NCBI GenBank assembly: GCA_963402885.1
Contig: OY727102.1
Coordinates: 3,348,001-3,412,000 of the forward strand
From: Antedon bifida
Taxonomy: Eukaryota > Echinodermata > Crinoidea > Comatulida > Antedonidae
Length of the DNA stretch: 64,000 nt
Reading direction: 5' to 3'
The notes beneath the pieces were generated by a model. That model was not told the DNA's origin. It worked only from the letters and a program-made list of their open reading frames with translations, and searched no databases. Made by a program: the position numbers and the translations under genes. Below are positions 12,921 to 25,226 of this stretch, in pieces (within the stretch, counting starts at the first letter, position 1; the number at the start of each line of letters is the position of its first letter).

Positions 12921-15794
12921 TATATAAAATAAAGCAAAAACGGTTACAAATTTAATCAGAATTGTCTTCAACGTTTACATTAAACACGCAATCTAAATGA
13001 ACAAACTATATGCACTATGAGAAAAAATAAATTGTAGAGGAATCGTTTGTGCCCAACATGATGAGGTTGCTAAATGATGAACATTTATAAAAAAATGTTT
13101 AATATAAATCTTCATTTGGTAAAATCATAATGTTTATATTTTGTATTTGTAGTTTTAACCTTATCGTTTTAAATGATTTTAAAGAATATTTAACATGTTT
13201 TTTAGAAATTATCTGAAATGATCGAAATTGTAAAATCAGGTCATTTAGTTGTAACAGAAACATTAAGTTGTAGTACTCGAAACTATCTTCTGATTTGTCA
13301 GCAAAAAATACCCTTTTTGACTGAACATGCGCAGAATGAGTTTTCACTCCACAGCTGAGTCAAACATTTTGTCTCTACAGCTGGGAACGAAACCTCTCCA
13401 TGGCCTTTATTTCTATAATTCACAGCCATTCGCAGCCATAACACAAGGAATATAATAAACGATGAAAACATATACAATAATAGGAATCAATAAAAATAAT
13501 TGTATTTTAAATTAATGATCATATCTTTTCTTATGCTATGAGGGATTAAAGATGATTATGTGATATAATTCTATAGTCTTTTAAATTTTAAGTCTCATCT
13601 CATCAAAACGATCGAGTATGCGCAGTAAACTAAACTATCGACTTTTAAAATATTACCTTGCGCAGCCATAGCTCCATTAAATGCCGGTAGACGGTGATTG
13701 ACATTATTCAGTATAATATTAGGTTTCATCTATTAATGCTCAGTTCTACCGTGACACTGTTCATGACTATGAAATTAAATCCTCTAAAAACAGGGCGATA
13801 TGGAGAATTGATCTGGCTAACGCATTCAGATGAGGAATATAAGCTATTACTCGATAATGAAAATATAGTGTTTATGATTCTTAAGTTGTGAGAACACAGC
13901 ATTAATGATAATTCGATTATTACTAATACGATGATAAAATATGTGTTATTATAGTAAATTTGCTGCTAATCGATATTGTTTTGTTTTTACTTTCTTTTTA
14001 ACTTTAATGGTATGGCTTGCCTTAATATTGATGTATTTTCAGTTAAAACAGAACATTTTAAGGTAGACTCGGTTTTACGTTTAATTATACATTAAGATTA
14101 TGTAAAATGTTACAGTCTCTAAGTTAAGAAATATTAAAATAATAGCATTCTTTCATTTAGTTAATATCATGTTTTATTGTGTGTAGACTGAAAACAGTCT
14201 AGCCTAATGAAGAAGTAAATTTAAATAATTAAAAATATAAATTATTAATAATGGTTTACTTGGGAGAAATTGTAAGTTAGGCCTAATGTGGTGGTAATGA
14301 AATATTACTTAAACTCACGAGCCGAAAGGTTGAATCGATACCGTCATCACATTTTATGTCGGAAAAGTAAAGATAAAATTGATTTTGAAATAATTATAGT
14401 AATATTCTCTTGTTTCTGCGATTTGATAGTTCTTATACCGCCCAATGGTATTGTCAAAGGATTGATAATAACAGCGCTGTTGGAGATATCGTTAATACAT
14501 CCATCAATACACATCACTTTTGTCGAAAATGAGATGATAGTTTTTCCATTTCAATAAAATCGAGCCTTTTATCTATATTATTTCCATTAGCTATGTTGTA
14601 ACAAGCCAAACTACAAGTGTATTTCAGATTCAACAAAAGGTGATCATTAGGTATTCACGTTAAGCGACGCTCCAACGCGCAACTGCCTATATCTGCTCAA
14701 CATAACATTATGATTATACAAGCTGGTAATAAAGCAACAGCTAGCCTACGGTTACCATTGACAGTCGTATCAGTGGTTATGGAGAGAAACCGACGACTGC
14801 TAATGTGAAATGGCTATTAAACGTGAATTCGTTTAGAAGGAAAGAAGAGTACATTTCAGCGGTGAATATTATCACCACTACACAGGAAAGCCATTATCTA
14901 TATATCACCTGCAAATACCAGTATTCTTATTCACATCTGAAGAAAAATGCGTTAGTTGTGTGTGCGAATTGAATTGTTTTCGTGTCTACTGCTACAGTTT
15001 ATACTTATGATAAAAATGGGAACAACTTTGCAGCGTGTATCGATTGGTAATGATATTTACATTTCTGATTCGTACTGTCCATCCGAACACTGGTCTATAT
15101 GAATTGTTTATATACAACCTTGTTTTAATAGTCTGATTACTAAAGTATACGGCCGCGGGTGATGCATGTTTCACCCGAATATATTTTGTACACGTTGATG
15201 TTCGATTCTTATTATTTTTATACCTACATTTGCTGATCACTCGCTCTCTGACTCTGGCATCATCAGGTATCAACGTATTATGTGGATATTGTTTAACCCT
15301 CAAGATTTTTACTAAATTTTCTTAAACACATTTCAGGTGAGATATATAATGCAATTATTTCATAATAATTTGCTTGGTTGCATACATGATTGCATTAGCA
15401 TATTAACTGTGTTGATGCAGAATAACTGTTAATATTACCATGCATAGTCATTATGGCTGTTAGTACAATAAGATGATTATAAATTAATAGCCATATGATA
15501 CGATAGTGCTGTGATATATTTGCAATATGCAAAGCAAAAGGTATTACAGTGCGGTTATATATTATTTTCTGAAGTATATAATTGAGCGTAAATAAAATGA
15601 AATAACAAAAGATGTACGTTCATGAAAGTATCTTCAAGAAACTGTAACCATGTTCCAACAAGTGATGGTATTCAATTATTGTATACATTCACATACTATA
15701 AAAGATAGGAATAGGAACTAATAAACAAACAATTATTGGAATTGTAATTGTAATGTTGTTACACTAAATCTTGTACTTTCTTTCTACATTTCAG

Positions 15795-15889
15795 TTAAAT
15801 TTCTTTGCTGATAGGTGTTGTCTTTGCACATTGGTGTGTTGATAAGTGCATGTAACTACAGTGTGACTACCAGTAACCACATCTTCACT
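15795..15889 (+). promoter_or_regulatory. 5' UTR part of the first Kv2 coding exon, with splice acceptor just upstream
   Basis: A pyrimidine-rich tract ending TTTCTACATTTCAG (AG at 15793-15794) is a good splice acceptor. It implies that an untranslated upstream exon joins here. An in-frame TAG at 15812-15814 lies before the first ATG, so coding cannot begin further 5' in this exon. The ATG at 15890 has an A at position -3, a favourable context. Confidence 0.6.
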
Positions 15890-16447
15890 ATGCATCAGGG
15901 GGAGGCACATTCCTCTCACTGCCATCTTAACACGGCCAGTGGAACTATTGTTCAACAACGGACTCGTGCAAAACGTGTGATAATAAATGTCGGTGGGGTG
16001 AAACATGAGGTGTTGTGGCATACGCTTCGACGTCTGCCGCGATCACGGCTAGGCCGGCTTAAAGAATGCGGAAACCATGAAACTATAATGGCCTTATGCG
16101 ACGATTATATACTGTCGTCAAACGAATACTATTTCGATCGTCATCCGATAACATTTAGTGCTATTATTAATTTCTATCGTACCGGAAAACTGCATATGAT
16201 AGAGGATATTTGCCCGATTTCTTTTGGTGATGACTTGGAATATTGGGGTATAGATGAGTTGTACTTAGAAGACTGTTGTCAACACAAGTATTTTCAAAAG
16301 AAAGAACAGATATTGAATGAAAGAAAGAGGATGAATGATAGTTTAATGGAGAGAAATCGTGACAACTTCGGTACTGGATGTTTTGCCAAAAAGAGGAGAA
16401 GAATTTGGGACCTAATGGAGAAACCGAATTCGTCATCGTATGCCAGA
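15890..16447 (+). CDS. Kv2 (Shab)-type voltage-gated potassium channel, coding exon 1 (N-terminus and T1 domain)
   Basis: Encodes residues 1-186 of a Kv2/Shab-family delayed-rectifier K+ channel subunit, a plasma-membrane protein that assembles as a tetramer. The T1 tetramerisation domain spans about residues 29-135. It contains NVGG near the start and FDRHP, NFYRTGKLHM and YWGIDELYLE further on. The zinc-binding HX5CX20CC pattern of non-Shaker channels is intact (His102, Cys108, Cys129, Cys130). The Kv2-typical linker motif EKPNSS precedes the splice site. The donor AGA|GTAAGT lies at 16447/16448 in phase 0 and joins in frame to 36423. I chose ATG 15890 because an in-frame stop lies 78 bases upstream and no earlier ATG exists. 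Vertebrate KCNB1 and KCNB2 also break just before S1, so the intron position appears conserved. Family assignment is very secure; no closer name is justified. Confidence 0.95.
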
Positions 16448-18960
16448 GTAAGTATTGTACACACTTTGTATGATTTATAAAAATGTAACATCTGTTATGA
16501 CTGTGAAAACATATGTAAAAATGTTCGTTGATATTTATCCTTTCAGTTTTGTAATCGGTAATATATTAATTGATTCAAGAATAATCATAACAAATCAAAT
16601 ATTTAGCATAAAATTGATTATTCTTGTGATACACTCACAAACAATGGTCAAGTTATACACATTCATCAAGTACAGTGGTTTTCGTTCTTAATCGTTGAGT
16701 TATAATCCAATGTCATGCCACAGCAACATATATGAAAAGAAATTATTAGTTATTTATTATAATATTAATGAAATCACTTGCCTTGGATATAATACCGAAG
16801 CTTACATAAGTCATGACTAATAATAATTAATGAACTAACTAGTGTTGCATTATATAAGTCAGAATAAATGATAATGTGTTTGTTTATCTATTCCTTCGAA
16901 CTCCATAATGCAACATTGTTATTATCGTCGTCGTCATCTTGGTGAGTCATCAACATCATCATCTTTTCGTCGACGTTGTCATCGTCACCTTTGTTACTAA
17001 TTTAGTAATCGCCTAATTCGACTCTTTGTCTTCACTGCCGTTTTATTATCAACTCTTATTACTATCACGGCCATATTGGCATCGTCATTGTCCTCTATTT
17101 TGTATTTTCACTAGTTTTTATCTCAACTAAACCATGTCTCCCTATTATAATTACTGTACCTATAGACGTATAGGTCCATGTACCTCTGCTCCATTTATTA
17201 GAAAAAAAATGTTTTCCGTTATTTTAAAATCAAACCACTTCTTACTATATTTAACCAATCCCAGATACCTGTGATATAAAGTCAAAAATAGTGTTGATGA
17301 CGTAGTGTATAGCATGTATTTTTAATTAATTCATTACTTTCAAAGCACGTTTACCTGATTGGAACACCAACTTGACTTTATTACATACCATTAATAATTA
17401 GCTTTTATCATCAATCAATATTATAGACAAGATAGATATTCAGATAACACATTCAATTGGGCCTAATTTAATCAAGTCAGTACAAGATGACATATTTTAA
17501 TTATAACTCTTGTTATGTGATTTTAAGTGGTTGTAAACATCGTTGTTCGATTTAATTGAACGTGAGGGACTTACATGAGTTCAAATGTATAAAACATGAA
17601 TAAAGACGGGAGATAGAGATAATACCGGTAAACATTTGAGATATACTATACACGAGGAATTAAGCAGATTATAAACAAGAAACGTGGATTGTGTTTTTGA
17701 CAGTTGAATTGTAACTTTTGTAGATTTTTTTTTTTTAATATGAAAAGAATAGTATAAGTGTCGCCGATTTAGCCTAGATTATCAATCTTTACGATGTTAA
17801 ATCCCTTTTTAAAAATGTATGGCAAGCCAGAGTCCGTCCATCAAGCAACCATCATTTTTTTACAGCAGTTAAACATCTACGAATTTCTTTTCCTTTTTTA
17901 TGTATTTGACGTTTCTTTGGCTTATTTTGGCTTTTATGTTTTACGATATACAATCTCTGATCAGAGTTTATGATTTCTATTGTAGAGGAGACGTCCAGAA
18001 GTATTGTAGTCTAATTGAAAGATTTTACCATTAATGGTTTTAATTGTTTTTAAGTATTATTATTTAAACAGTAAATATGTGTAAACTGCAATTTCCTTCC
18101 TTCGGCTCCCATGTAGGCTTTCGCTTGTCAGTGGTGCTAGCTTCTTTGTCCACCTTTTGTCTATCCAACATCTCTCCGCTGTTTCTCTGTAAATATGAAA
18201 TATGTTAATGTTGCTATCAAAAACGATATCAAGGTATCAATGTCGGGCATGTATTCATTAATTATAGAACTTGTGTTATTAGGTTCACGTGTGTCTTGGA
18301 AACTCGTATTTTACTCGCGGCACGCTATGAAAAAGAATCTTCATAAATTGCCGATTTATCAATCGTGTTAAGAAATAAATCAAATTTCCACATACAACAT
18401 CTTCACCTTTCCAGAAGAAATGTTTGCTTCTTGATTATTTATGGGGAACATTTAGTTCGATCGTTAACAATTCTTAGTTTGAATTATTTAAAGCACATTG
18501 ATATAGGTATGATATCATCATACCTTTACTATTCATATGCTTACAAGTTAATTTGAACGGATTACAGCAATTAGAGGACATTATTGATTATTCGATATTT
18601 AAACGTCTGTTTCTTTGATTCGTTTTTAGCTTAAAACATGCACGTTTTAATAGTAAAATCAATTGAGTATAGATTAATGATATAAAGGGTATAACCTAAC
18701 TAAAAATTAGCCCATCAACCAACATTTTCAGAGATGACACTCCTTAATGTACAGATGTACAGGCTCATCAGTCCTTTATTTTTGGTTAGGTTATACGGAG
18801 ATCTGCTTATTTGTTTACAAAATAAAAAATGTTTCACTTTATTTAGAGTTACGGAGAAAAAAAATCAAAACTCCCGCTGTAAAAGAACAACTAGAAACTT
18901 GCCCTTCTATTTCACAACTAACAAAGCAAACGCTAGCACATATTGGTTAAATGTCACCAA

Positions 18961-19150
18961 TTTTAGTCGCGTGGACGCGACTCAATAGTTCACTATGTCG
19001 GTCGGTCGGTCTGTCGGTCTGTCTGTCGGTCCGGTATCACTATGCGTTTTATCGCTCTTCTGTACTTTTTGAACTGTTTTGATGTACAGACAAGTTTTAA
19101 AGTATATTACTTTTTGAAAGTTCATTTTTTATGGCTGTTGGCCTTGTTAA
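18961..19150 (+). repeat. GTCGG-rich interspersed repeat, copy C (longest)
   Basis: Starts with TTTT and the perfect inverted repeat AGTCGCGTGGACGCGACT. Then come AATAGTTCACTATGTCGG, an expanded GGTC/TGTC microsatellite, and CCGGTATCACTATGCGTTTT. A unique ~85-bp interior follows, then the ATGGCTGTTGGCCTTGTT end. It is the same variant as copy B with a longer middle. Confidence 0.85.
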
Positions 19151-20224
19151 ACCCTACCGATCCCTCCCACACTATTTCTCCCTGAATCCGCCACGGGAGA
19201 GGGTATACCATTTGAGGCCAATTGGCTATCAAAGTTACGGTAGTGCCTTTTTTGGTTATTACAAATGTTTCTCACAACGTATAAACTAGCAATCTTGTTA
19301 TACAAGCTTAACGAGTAGAAATTAACAAATGTACACTGTGTGTATGATTACAATGTACACGCTACGTTTACCTGTTCAGTTCAGTTATTAGAAATCCTGA
19401 TATTAAAATTTCCTTTCACCCAAGTATACTGTGGGTCTAATTGCATTAGACGATTTATGTTTGCTGTGCAATTATCGAATATTTATCTAAAGACTACGGC
19501 ACTCGTAATAAAGTGAGCTATCAAATGAGATTGAACCGCCATAAATATTGACACTACATGAGTTCTGTTCCATAATGCATATAAAATGCATATTTATATA
19601 GAAAACGTACACCTAAACCGTTGGAAATCGAACTTGGAATGTCGTAGTACTTATTAGCCTATGTTATCATGAAGTATACGATCTCTCTGAATAGAATATG
19701 AATAAAAAACTCCATAGTATCTACTTATCGATGCGTGACGATTTTAAAATTTGTAATATAATATGCATAAGTAAACAACTCAAAATTCATAATATTCAGG
19801 CTATAACGAGGGATAGTGTGTAATTAATGATGAGCAGTCCGCCTGATGAGTGTTAGTGTTACCATGTGGTCATCGAAGCGGATTGTGTCCGATTTTAAAA
19901 GCACTGCTTTTAGTCGAAACCTAATAAAGTAATTTATAAGACAAGATCAACAATATCAAATAGACAATAAATGAGAACATAGAAATTGGTCGGGGAAATC
20001 AGTGTATAATGTCATCTCTACTAAACCTAATAGTATTACTGGTTTAATGATTTCAATTTAACCATGTACTTATAAATTAATATATTAGAAAATGAACATA
20101 CATGTTTCTTAGAAGATAGAAATAATGTTTATTTCAAAACGCTTCGCTGTTAAGGCTATAATACTTGGAATGATTCCGTATAAAGCTATAAAACGTTATG
20201 TAAAAAAAAATGATTATCCTATTA

Positions 20225-20366
20225 CATGGACATGATGATGTCATATCACTACCATATTTAGGCATATCACTACCATATTTAGGCATATCACCACCGTATT
20301 TGGGCATATCACCATCATTTTGTTGGACACATCAAACTTTTTTGTCAAACTAGTTTGATAGTATAA
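20225..20366 (-). mobile_element. MITE-like element, family 1, copy 3 (minus orientation)
   Basis: Read on the minus strand it begins ACTATCAAACTAGTTTGACA, then the GTTTGATGTG block. Four successive internal units of the type GGTAGTGATATGCC follow, and it ends near a CATCATCATGTCC block. The internal ~21-bp unit is expanded here relative to the other copies, and the distal terminal repeat is missing. Confidence 0.75.
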
Positions 20367-21430
20367 AACGTGAGTCCCGTGTTCATTCTGAACGTAGGGG
20401 AATGAGCTGTTAGGAGCTCATTGTACTAAGCCTCGGCATTATGTGGTAGGGTGGCTTAATAAAATGTAGGTCTATCATCCAATGTACAGTGTATTGGATG
20501 AAAACATTATTTAGTTTTAAAAACGTCTATTTTTTAGAATAATCCACCTTTTTGACAACTCCATTGGTGTTTCTCATGTATTGTTTGCTCCTTTTAAAAC
20601 AGAGAAATATGGCCAAAATTACCAAAATACAATTCAATTCTAGATATGCGTGTCGACTTGTGTTATCCCTGATGTCGGTTCTGTCCATTACTTGCTAATA
20701 TTCGAGTTCATCTGCGTGGGTGTCAACTGATATTCAATGACTTTAAGAGTTAGCATTTCATTATGAATAATACACTTGATTTGAATTGATATTCTTCTTG
20801 TGGTGTATGTTGTCGGTTGTTTTACTCGCGGTTTTTCACAAATTGAAGGCATGTATGCTCGGTCATTTGCCTGATTAGACATCATCTTAGGCATGCAATT
20901 TATGACAGTAAAGTATATGTTTGCTTTAAGACTGTCATTTGTTTTCCGTGAAATATAATAAGTTACCGGCATACCTCGATGCACCATTTAGATGCATTTG
21001 AAAAGCCAGTCTTCTATTACCATTTTCTTATTTACGTATATGGCCTAAAGAAACAAATTATGTCAACGTTCAAAAATTGTCTGTTTTTATAATCAAACTG
21101 TTATACAGTTTTTGATGACAGCTTTACCTTACGCTGTCTGAAAGTAAGTGGGTTATTATCGATGTCATTCCAAACGTTTATAATGATGAACAGAAATGAT
21201 AAACCCGAAGCTAACCTTTAATTATTATGTTAAATCAATATTATACGCATTAAGAAAAGCTTTAAAAGTACTGCTAACTGAAAGTATACGTACTCTGCAA
21301 TGTACAGCCGATTATGGGTACTGTATCTATTTTCGAAATATCATAGGAATATTTGGTAATACCAGGGAGCAGTGAACTTCCCTTCCCACCTGGTAATACA
21401 ACATCACAATTCACATCTATCTAGTGTAAC

Positions 21431-21840
21431 CTAAAGGCCCATTTACACTAGGACGATAACGATCGACGATAAATATGTTATAGGCCTAAGCATGCATTTG
21501 TGTTTTACATAAAACAAAAAGAAATTAGAAAGATTTTCGTTCTAGAACTATAGAGTATAATCATTTATGCTGTCTTTGATTAAAATAAAATTATATTCCA
21601 ATCAAATGACGTAATGATAAAAAAAACAATAAAATCGTTGTCTTGTCACGATATTATTGCTTTTACTAATCATGACGTAATTTGTTTGGACATGTAAAAA
21701 TATCATTTTCATCAAAGGAAGCATAGATTTTTATTCTATAGTTCTAGAATGAAAAGTTTTTATATTTCTTTTGTTTTATGTATGAAAAATGCATTGTCTA
21801 TTTATCATCGATCGTTATCGTCCTAGTGTAAATGGGCCTT
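21431..21840. mobile_element. Long palindromic MITE, family 3 (full copy, ~410 bp)
   Basis: The terminal inverted repeats are about 40 bp and nearly perfect. The left end starts AAGGCCCATTTACACTAGGA and the right end reads TCCTAGTGTAAATGGGCCTT. The complementarity continues inwards through GATAACGATCG and the AGAAATTAGAAAGATTTTC blocks to a centre rich in ATGACGTAAT. The whole element could fold as one long hairpin. It is non-coding. Related copies lie at 56179-56562 and, in part, 6702-6835. Confidence 0.85.
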
Positions 21841-24800
21841 AACCCTTAACCTATTACATGATACAGGCACCACATGTGACATAAATGAGATGCTGTATTA
21901 TCAATTTCTTTGATACTTCGGAAATAGATAGTATGTGGAGATACAGTACTGGGAATCGGGTGCAATGTAGCTATAAAAATCATTATCTAAAGTATTATTC
22001 GTTTGTAAGTAAAGTATGTCGGTGTAGTCTACGGAGTGTCATTAGCGGCTCTTGTGTGCGGTCAAACGGTACATAATACTGACTTAATAATTATTAGTGA
22101 TTCGTGATTAGTAATTTTCTAATAAATCCTGAATTGGAGATCTGCTTAAAATATCGATTATCATTCTACTGGGTTTTATACTAATTGTTGATAACCATTG
22201 ATAGTTTTAATAGACAAGATGTTCAAATAATTTAATATAATGTATGCTTAGAGCTTCTGAAAGCCGTATTATTATATATTCACTTCTAACTAAAAATGTG
22301 CAAAATGGAGCAAATAGAAAAACATGGATAAATAAATTGATTACTTTTGTTAATTTAGTAGGCACATGGCGTACGTTAACGATAGAGACCTTTTAAATGA
22401 GCCGAAAATAGATCTATTTTTAGTTGGCAAAAACGTGAAATATTAATAATAAAGCATATTACTCGTAGACACAATAGCCACTGCAAACGATGTCGCATTA
22501 CTTACTAAATGTTGAATAGAAATTTGGCGCTTGTTTCTAATAGTAACAATAAACATAAATTGTATATTTGACATTTTAATAGTCACGCATGCGCAGTATG
22601 GTATACAACCACATAACGTGTGTATTTTCGTGACAGTGGTACGTATATTTAGCGTGTCTTTGTTATGAATTAAAATACACGATATTAGCAAAATTAACCT
22701 TGCTTTGCAAACAATTGGACACTTTAAATCTATCCTTTTTATAGAATCAGCTGCAAGAATGACGTACGTCATATATTGTTGTTTTCATTTTACTTTCTAA
22801 TGAAGATAAGAATTACTATATTAATCCATTTAACATTCGAAGATGTTCATGCTAATAACCACGTACCACTGAATTTAAGGTGATGTACAGAAAGAAAAAC
22901 ATAGAACGGATCATGCCCAGGGTCTGTGTCAACGTGATATATCTGTGTTTCCATATGACAACATTTGATCCTATGTCTGGCTGCGACAAATTCAAACAGT
23001 ACTGTTAGATTGCCTTGCTTCAACCACGTAATTTATTTTCTTTATTATAATCGCGTACCTGTACAATTATTACATTTAGAATATAAATATCAAATTTCCT
23101 ATTAATTTATATAGATTAGTGTTGTTGATTAAGTTTTCTAGATTTTAGTATTATTATTGGTACACACCGTAAATCTTCTGGATTTGCCTGTGTCACGTCT
23201 TTACCTACCTACAACTATGTACCTTGTGATTGTGTAGTTTTATGAGTGTAATAAAGGAGAGATAATGGTATTTAAGTGGTGGTGGTCACTTATTTACTAT
23301 ACTTTCGTTCTTATTAATGTGTTATCAGAACACATGGCTCAGGCCTACTACTACGGTATCTGTATTTACTTAACATTCACAGTTAGCATTACTTGGATTA
23401 TGCATTTTTGTTCTTTTTAAATATGAGGCGAAATCAGACATAAGTCGGAATTTTTCCAAATTGAGATTTTACCAAACTGAACCTACATAATCCAAGATTT
23501 AAAATGCTGAAAAAATATCTTGATACAATGTTTACTTCCAGAGATATCACAGACAGTTTGACAATTATTAGGCATATTATTATACTAAATGTGTTTTCTG
23601 GAGTATCCAAACAAACTCCATATTACAATACACACGTACAAAACATTGTAAAACCGTATGCATGTTTCTCAATTGAATGTTTATATTTATGAGTTAATTG
23701 AAGTTTCTTAGACTTATCTATGCTATTTTAGCGCTTGCTAAAGACTAGAAATTGTGAATCTAATTATCACTCGTAAAAATTGCTCTCTTTGAACAAGATG
23801 CTTCATTTACGTTTCAAAGTGTATCACGCATGCGCAAACATACTTCATCTGCCAACCTCGATAATGTTTTCAAAATTAACAATACGGATTATTAGGTTGG
23901 CTGTGTTACTATAGTAACTCTATAGCAATGTTTAATAGTATTACTCAACATTTTTTATCATCGAAATGGGTATTAGTTAATGAACTCACTCTTTCAAATT
24001 AACATTAATCGGTCAAAAAGCAGCCTTGTTAAAGGTGCTGTATACACGGTACATTATTTAAAAATGTTAGCTCTCCAAACACGTAATTTTTATTTTTATT
24101 AAACTCCGCGAGATAGGCAAGTGATCTTGAGATCATTTATTTATTATTTTAGTTTAAAGTGGATTACGGTATCTTTAATGTCATCTGCACATCAGGTCAT
24201 GACAAAAATGCGCCAAGCATTTACAACATTGTTATGCTATATCTCATAATACACCACACAAGCAACGTGTTTTTCTTGATCATTGCTTTTTATATTATAT
24301 TAAGTACAACGCGGTAAATCACGCAGCTAGCTATTGAGTCCAACCAACCAACATATTGCGCATATCCACAATTTGTGTGCGCCCGCAGCCGTTAAGCTGC
24401 TATAGTCAGGTTATGTAAATGTTGTACTTCTGAGCATGCGCAGAATGCCGTTTAGTTTAGAGATGCTGCTTAGTCTATTACCTCGTCATGAAAATATCTT
24501 ATACAAGAAGGTTGTTACAACTTAATCCATGACAAATCACAAATATCAGAGTTTTGTAAAATTAATGTTTAATGACAACTCAGAAGCTTGGCTTTCATTG
24601 CATTGTTTTGGAATCTTGATTATTCATAATGGTTTCAAATAATAACGTCTCTATTCATAAAGAGAATATAAGATACACGTGCATGTAATAAACATTTTTT
24701 GAACAAAATAGATTCCTAATAGTATTTGGCTTGTTACTTTGAAGTAAATTTCTTTTCATGATAGGCAAATCTCAACATATTGCCTATTAGATTTAACTTC

Positions 24801-25037
24801 TGGCTCTATTTAAGAATGATGTATCAACATGTATATAATTTAATCTAAGTTGAATTCTAGAGGATAAACTTATTCTTGGAGTTAATTACTTTAATGAACA
24901 TCTCCTATTACTAGTAGGTTATACTTATTGTGATGGTAATTATCATTTCATCATCATCATCATCATCATTATTATTATTATTTAGTATCCTCCTCATCAT
25001 TATGTCCTACCGCCATATATTAATACCATTCCAATTG

Positions 25038-25226
25038 TTAAAGATGTATTGTCCCCCTGAAAAAATAATTAAGTTAAAATAAGTCTTTTTATAGGTGAAA
25101 ACATTATTTTTTTTGCATTTTTTTTTCTACGAAAGTGATTAACTTTATTAAAGCTGCAAAATGGACTATTCAACGATTTTATTAATCTTCATTTTTCATG
25201 ATTTTGGGGAACAATACATCTTTAAG
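25038..25226. mobile_element. Palindromic AT-rich element, family 2, copy b (internally deleted)
   Basis: Bounded by TTAAAGATGTATTGTCCCCC on the left and GGGGAACAATACATCTTTAA on the right, a clear terminal inverted repeat. Only about 190 bp separate the outer ends, against 300-340 bp in longer copies. It carries the ATTAATCTTCATTTTTCATG block. Confidence 0.8.

Larger units (their letters stand above)
5104..15794. other. Intergenic / possible 5' region of the Kv2 gene, no coding exon recognised
   Basis: No conserved coding exon is visible. The stretch holds repeat copies at 5551-5707, 6702-6835, 9300-9400, 10270-10598, 12497-12642 and 12821-12920. It also has an unusual T-run followed by a G-run near 6020-6043. 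Because a good splice acceptor precedes the first coding exon of the channel gene at 15795, untranslated 5' exons and the promoter may lie somewhere in this interval, but I could not identify them. Confidence 0.5.

Noticed and set aside
14288..14557. 89-codon plus-strand ORF
   Set aside because: Does not look like any family; begins at a non-ATG or weak start and has AT-driven Ile/Leu/Asn composition.
20688..20987. 99-codon minus-strand ORF in the Kv2 intron
   Set aside because: No recognisable domain, no splice structure, no coding-like base composition shift. A chance ORF of this length is expected in 64 kb.
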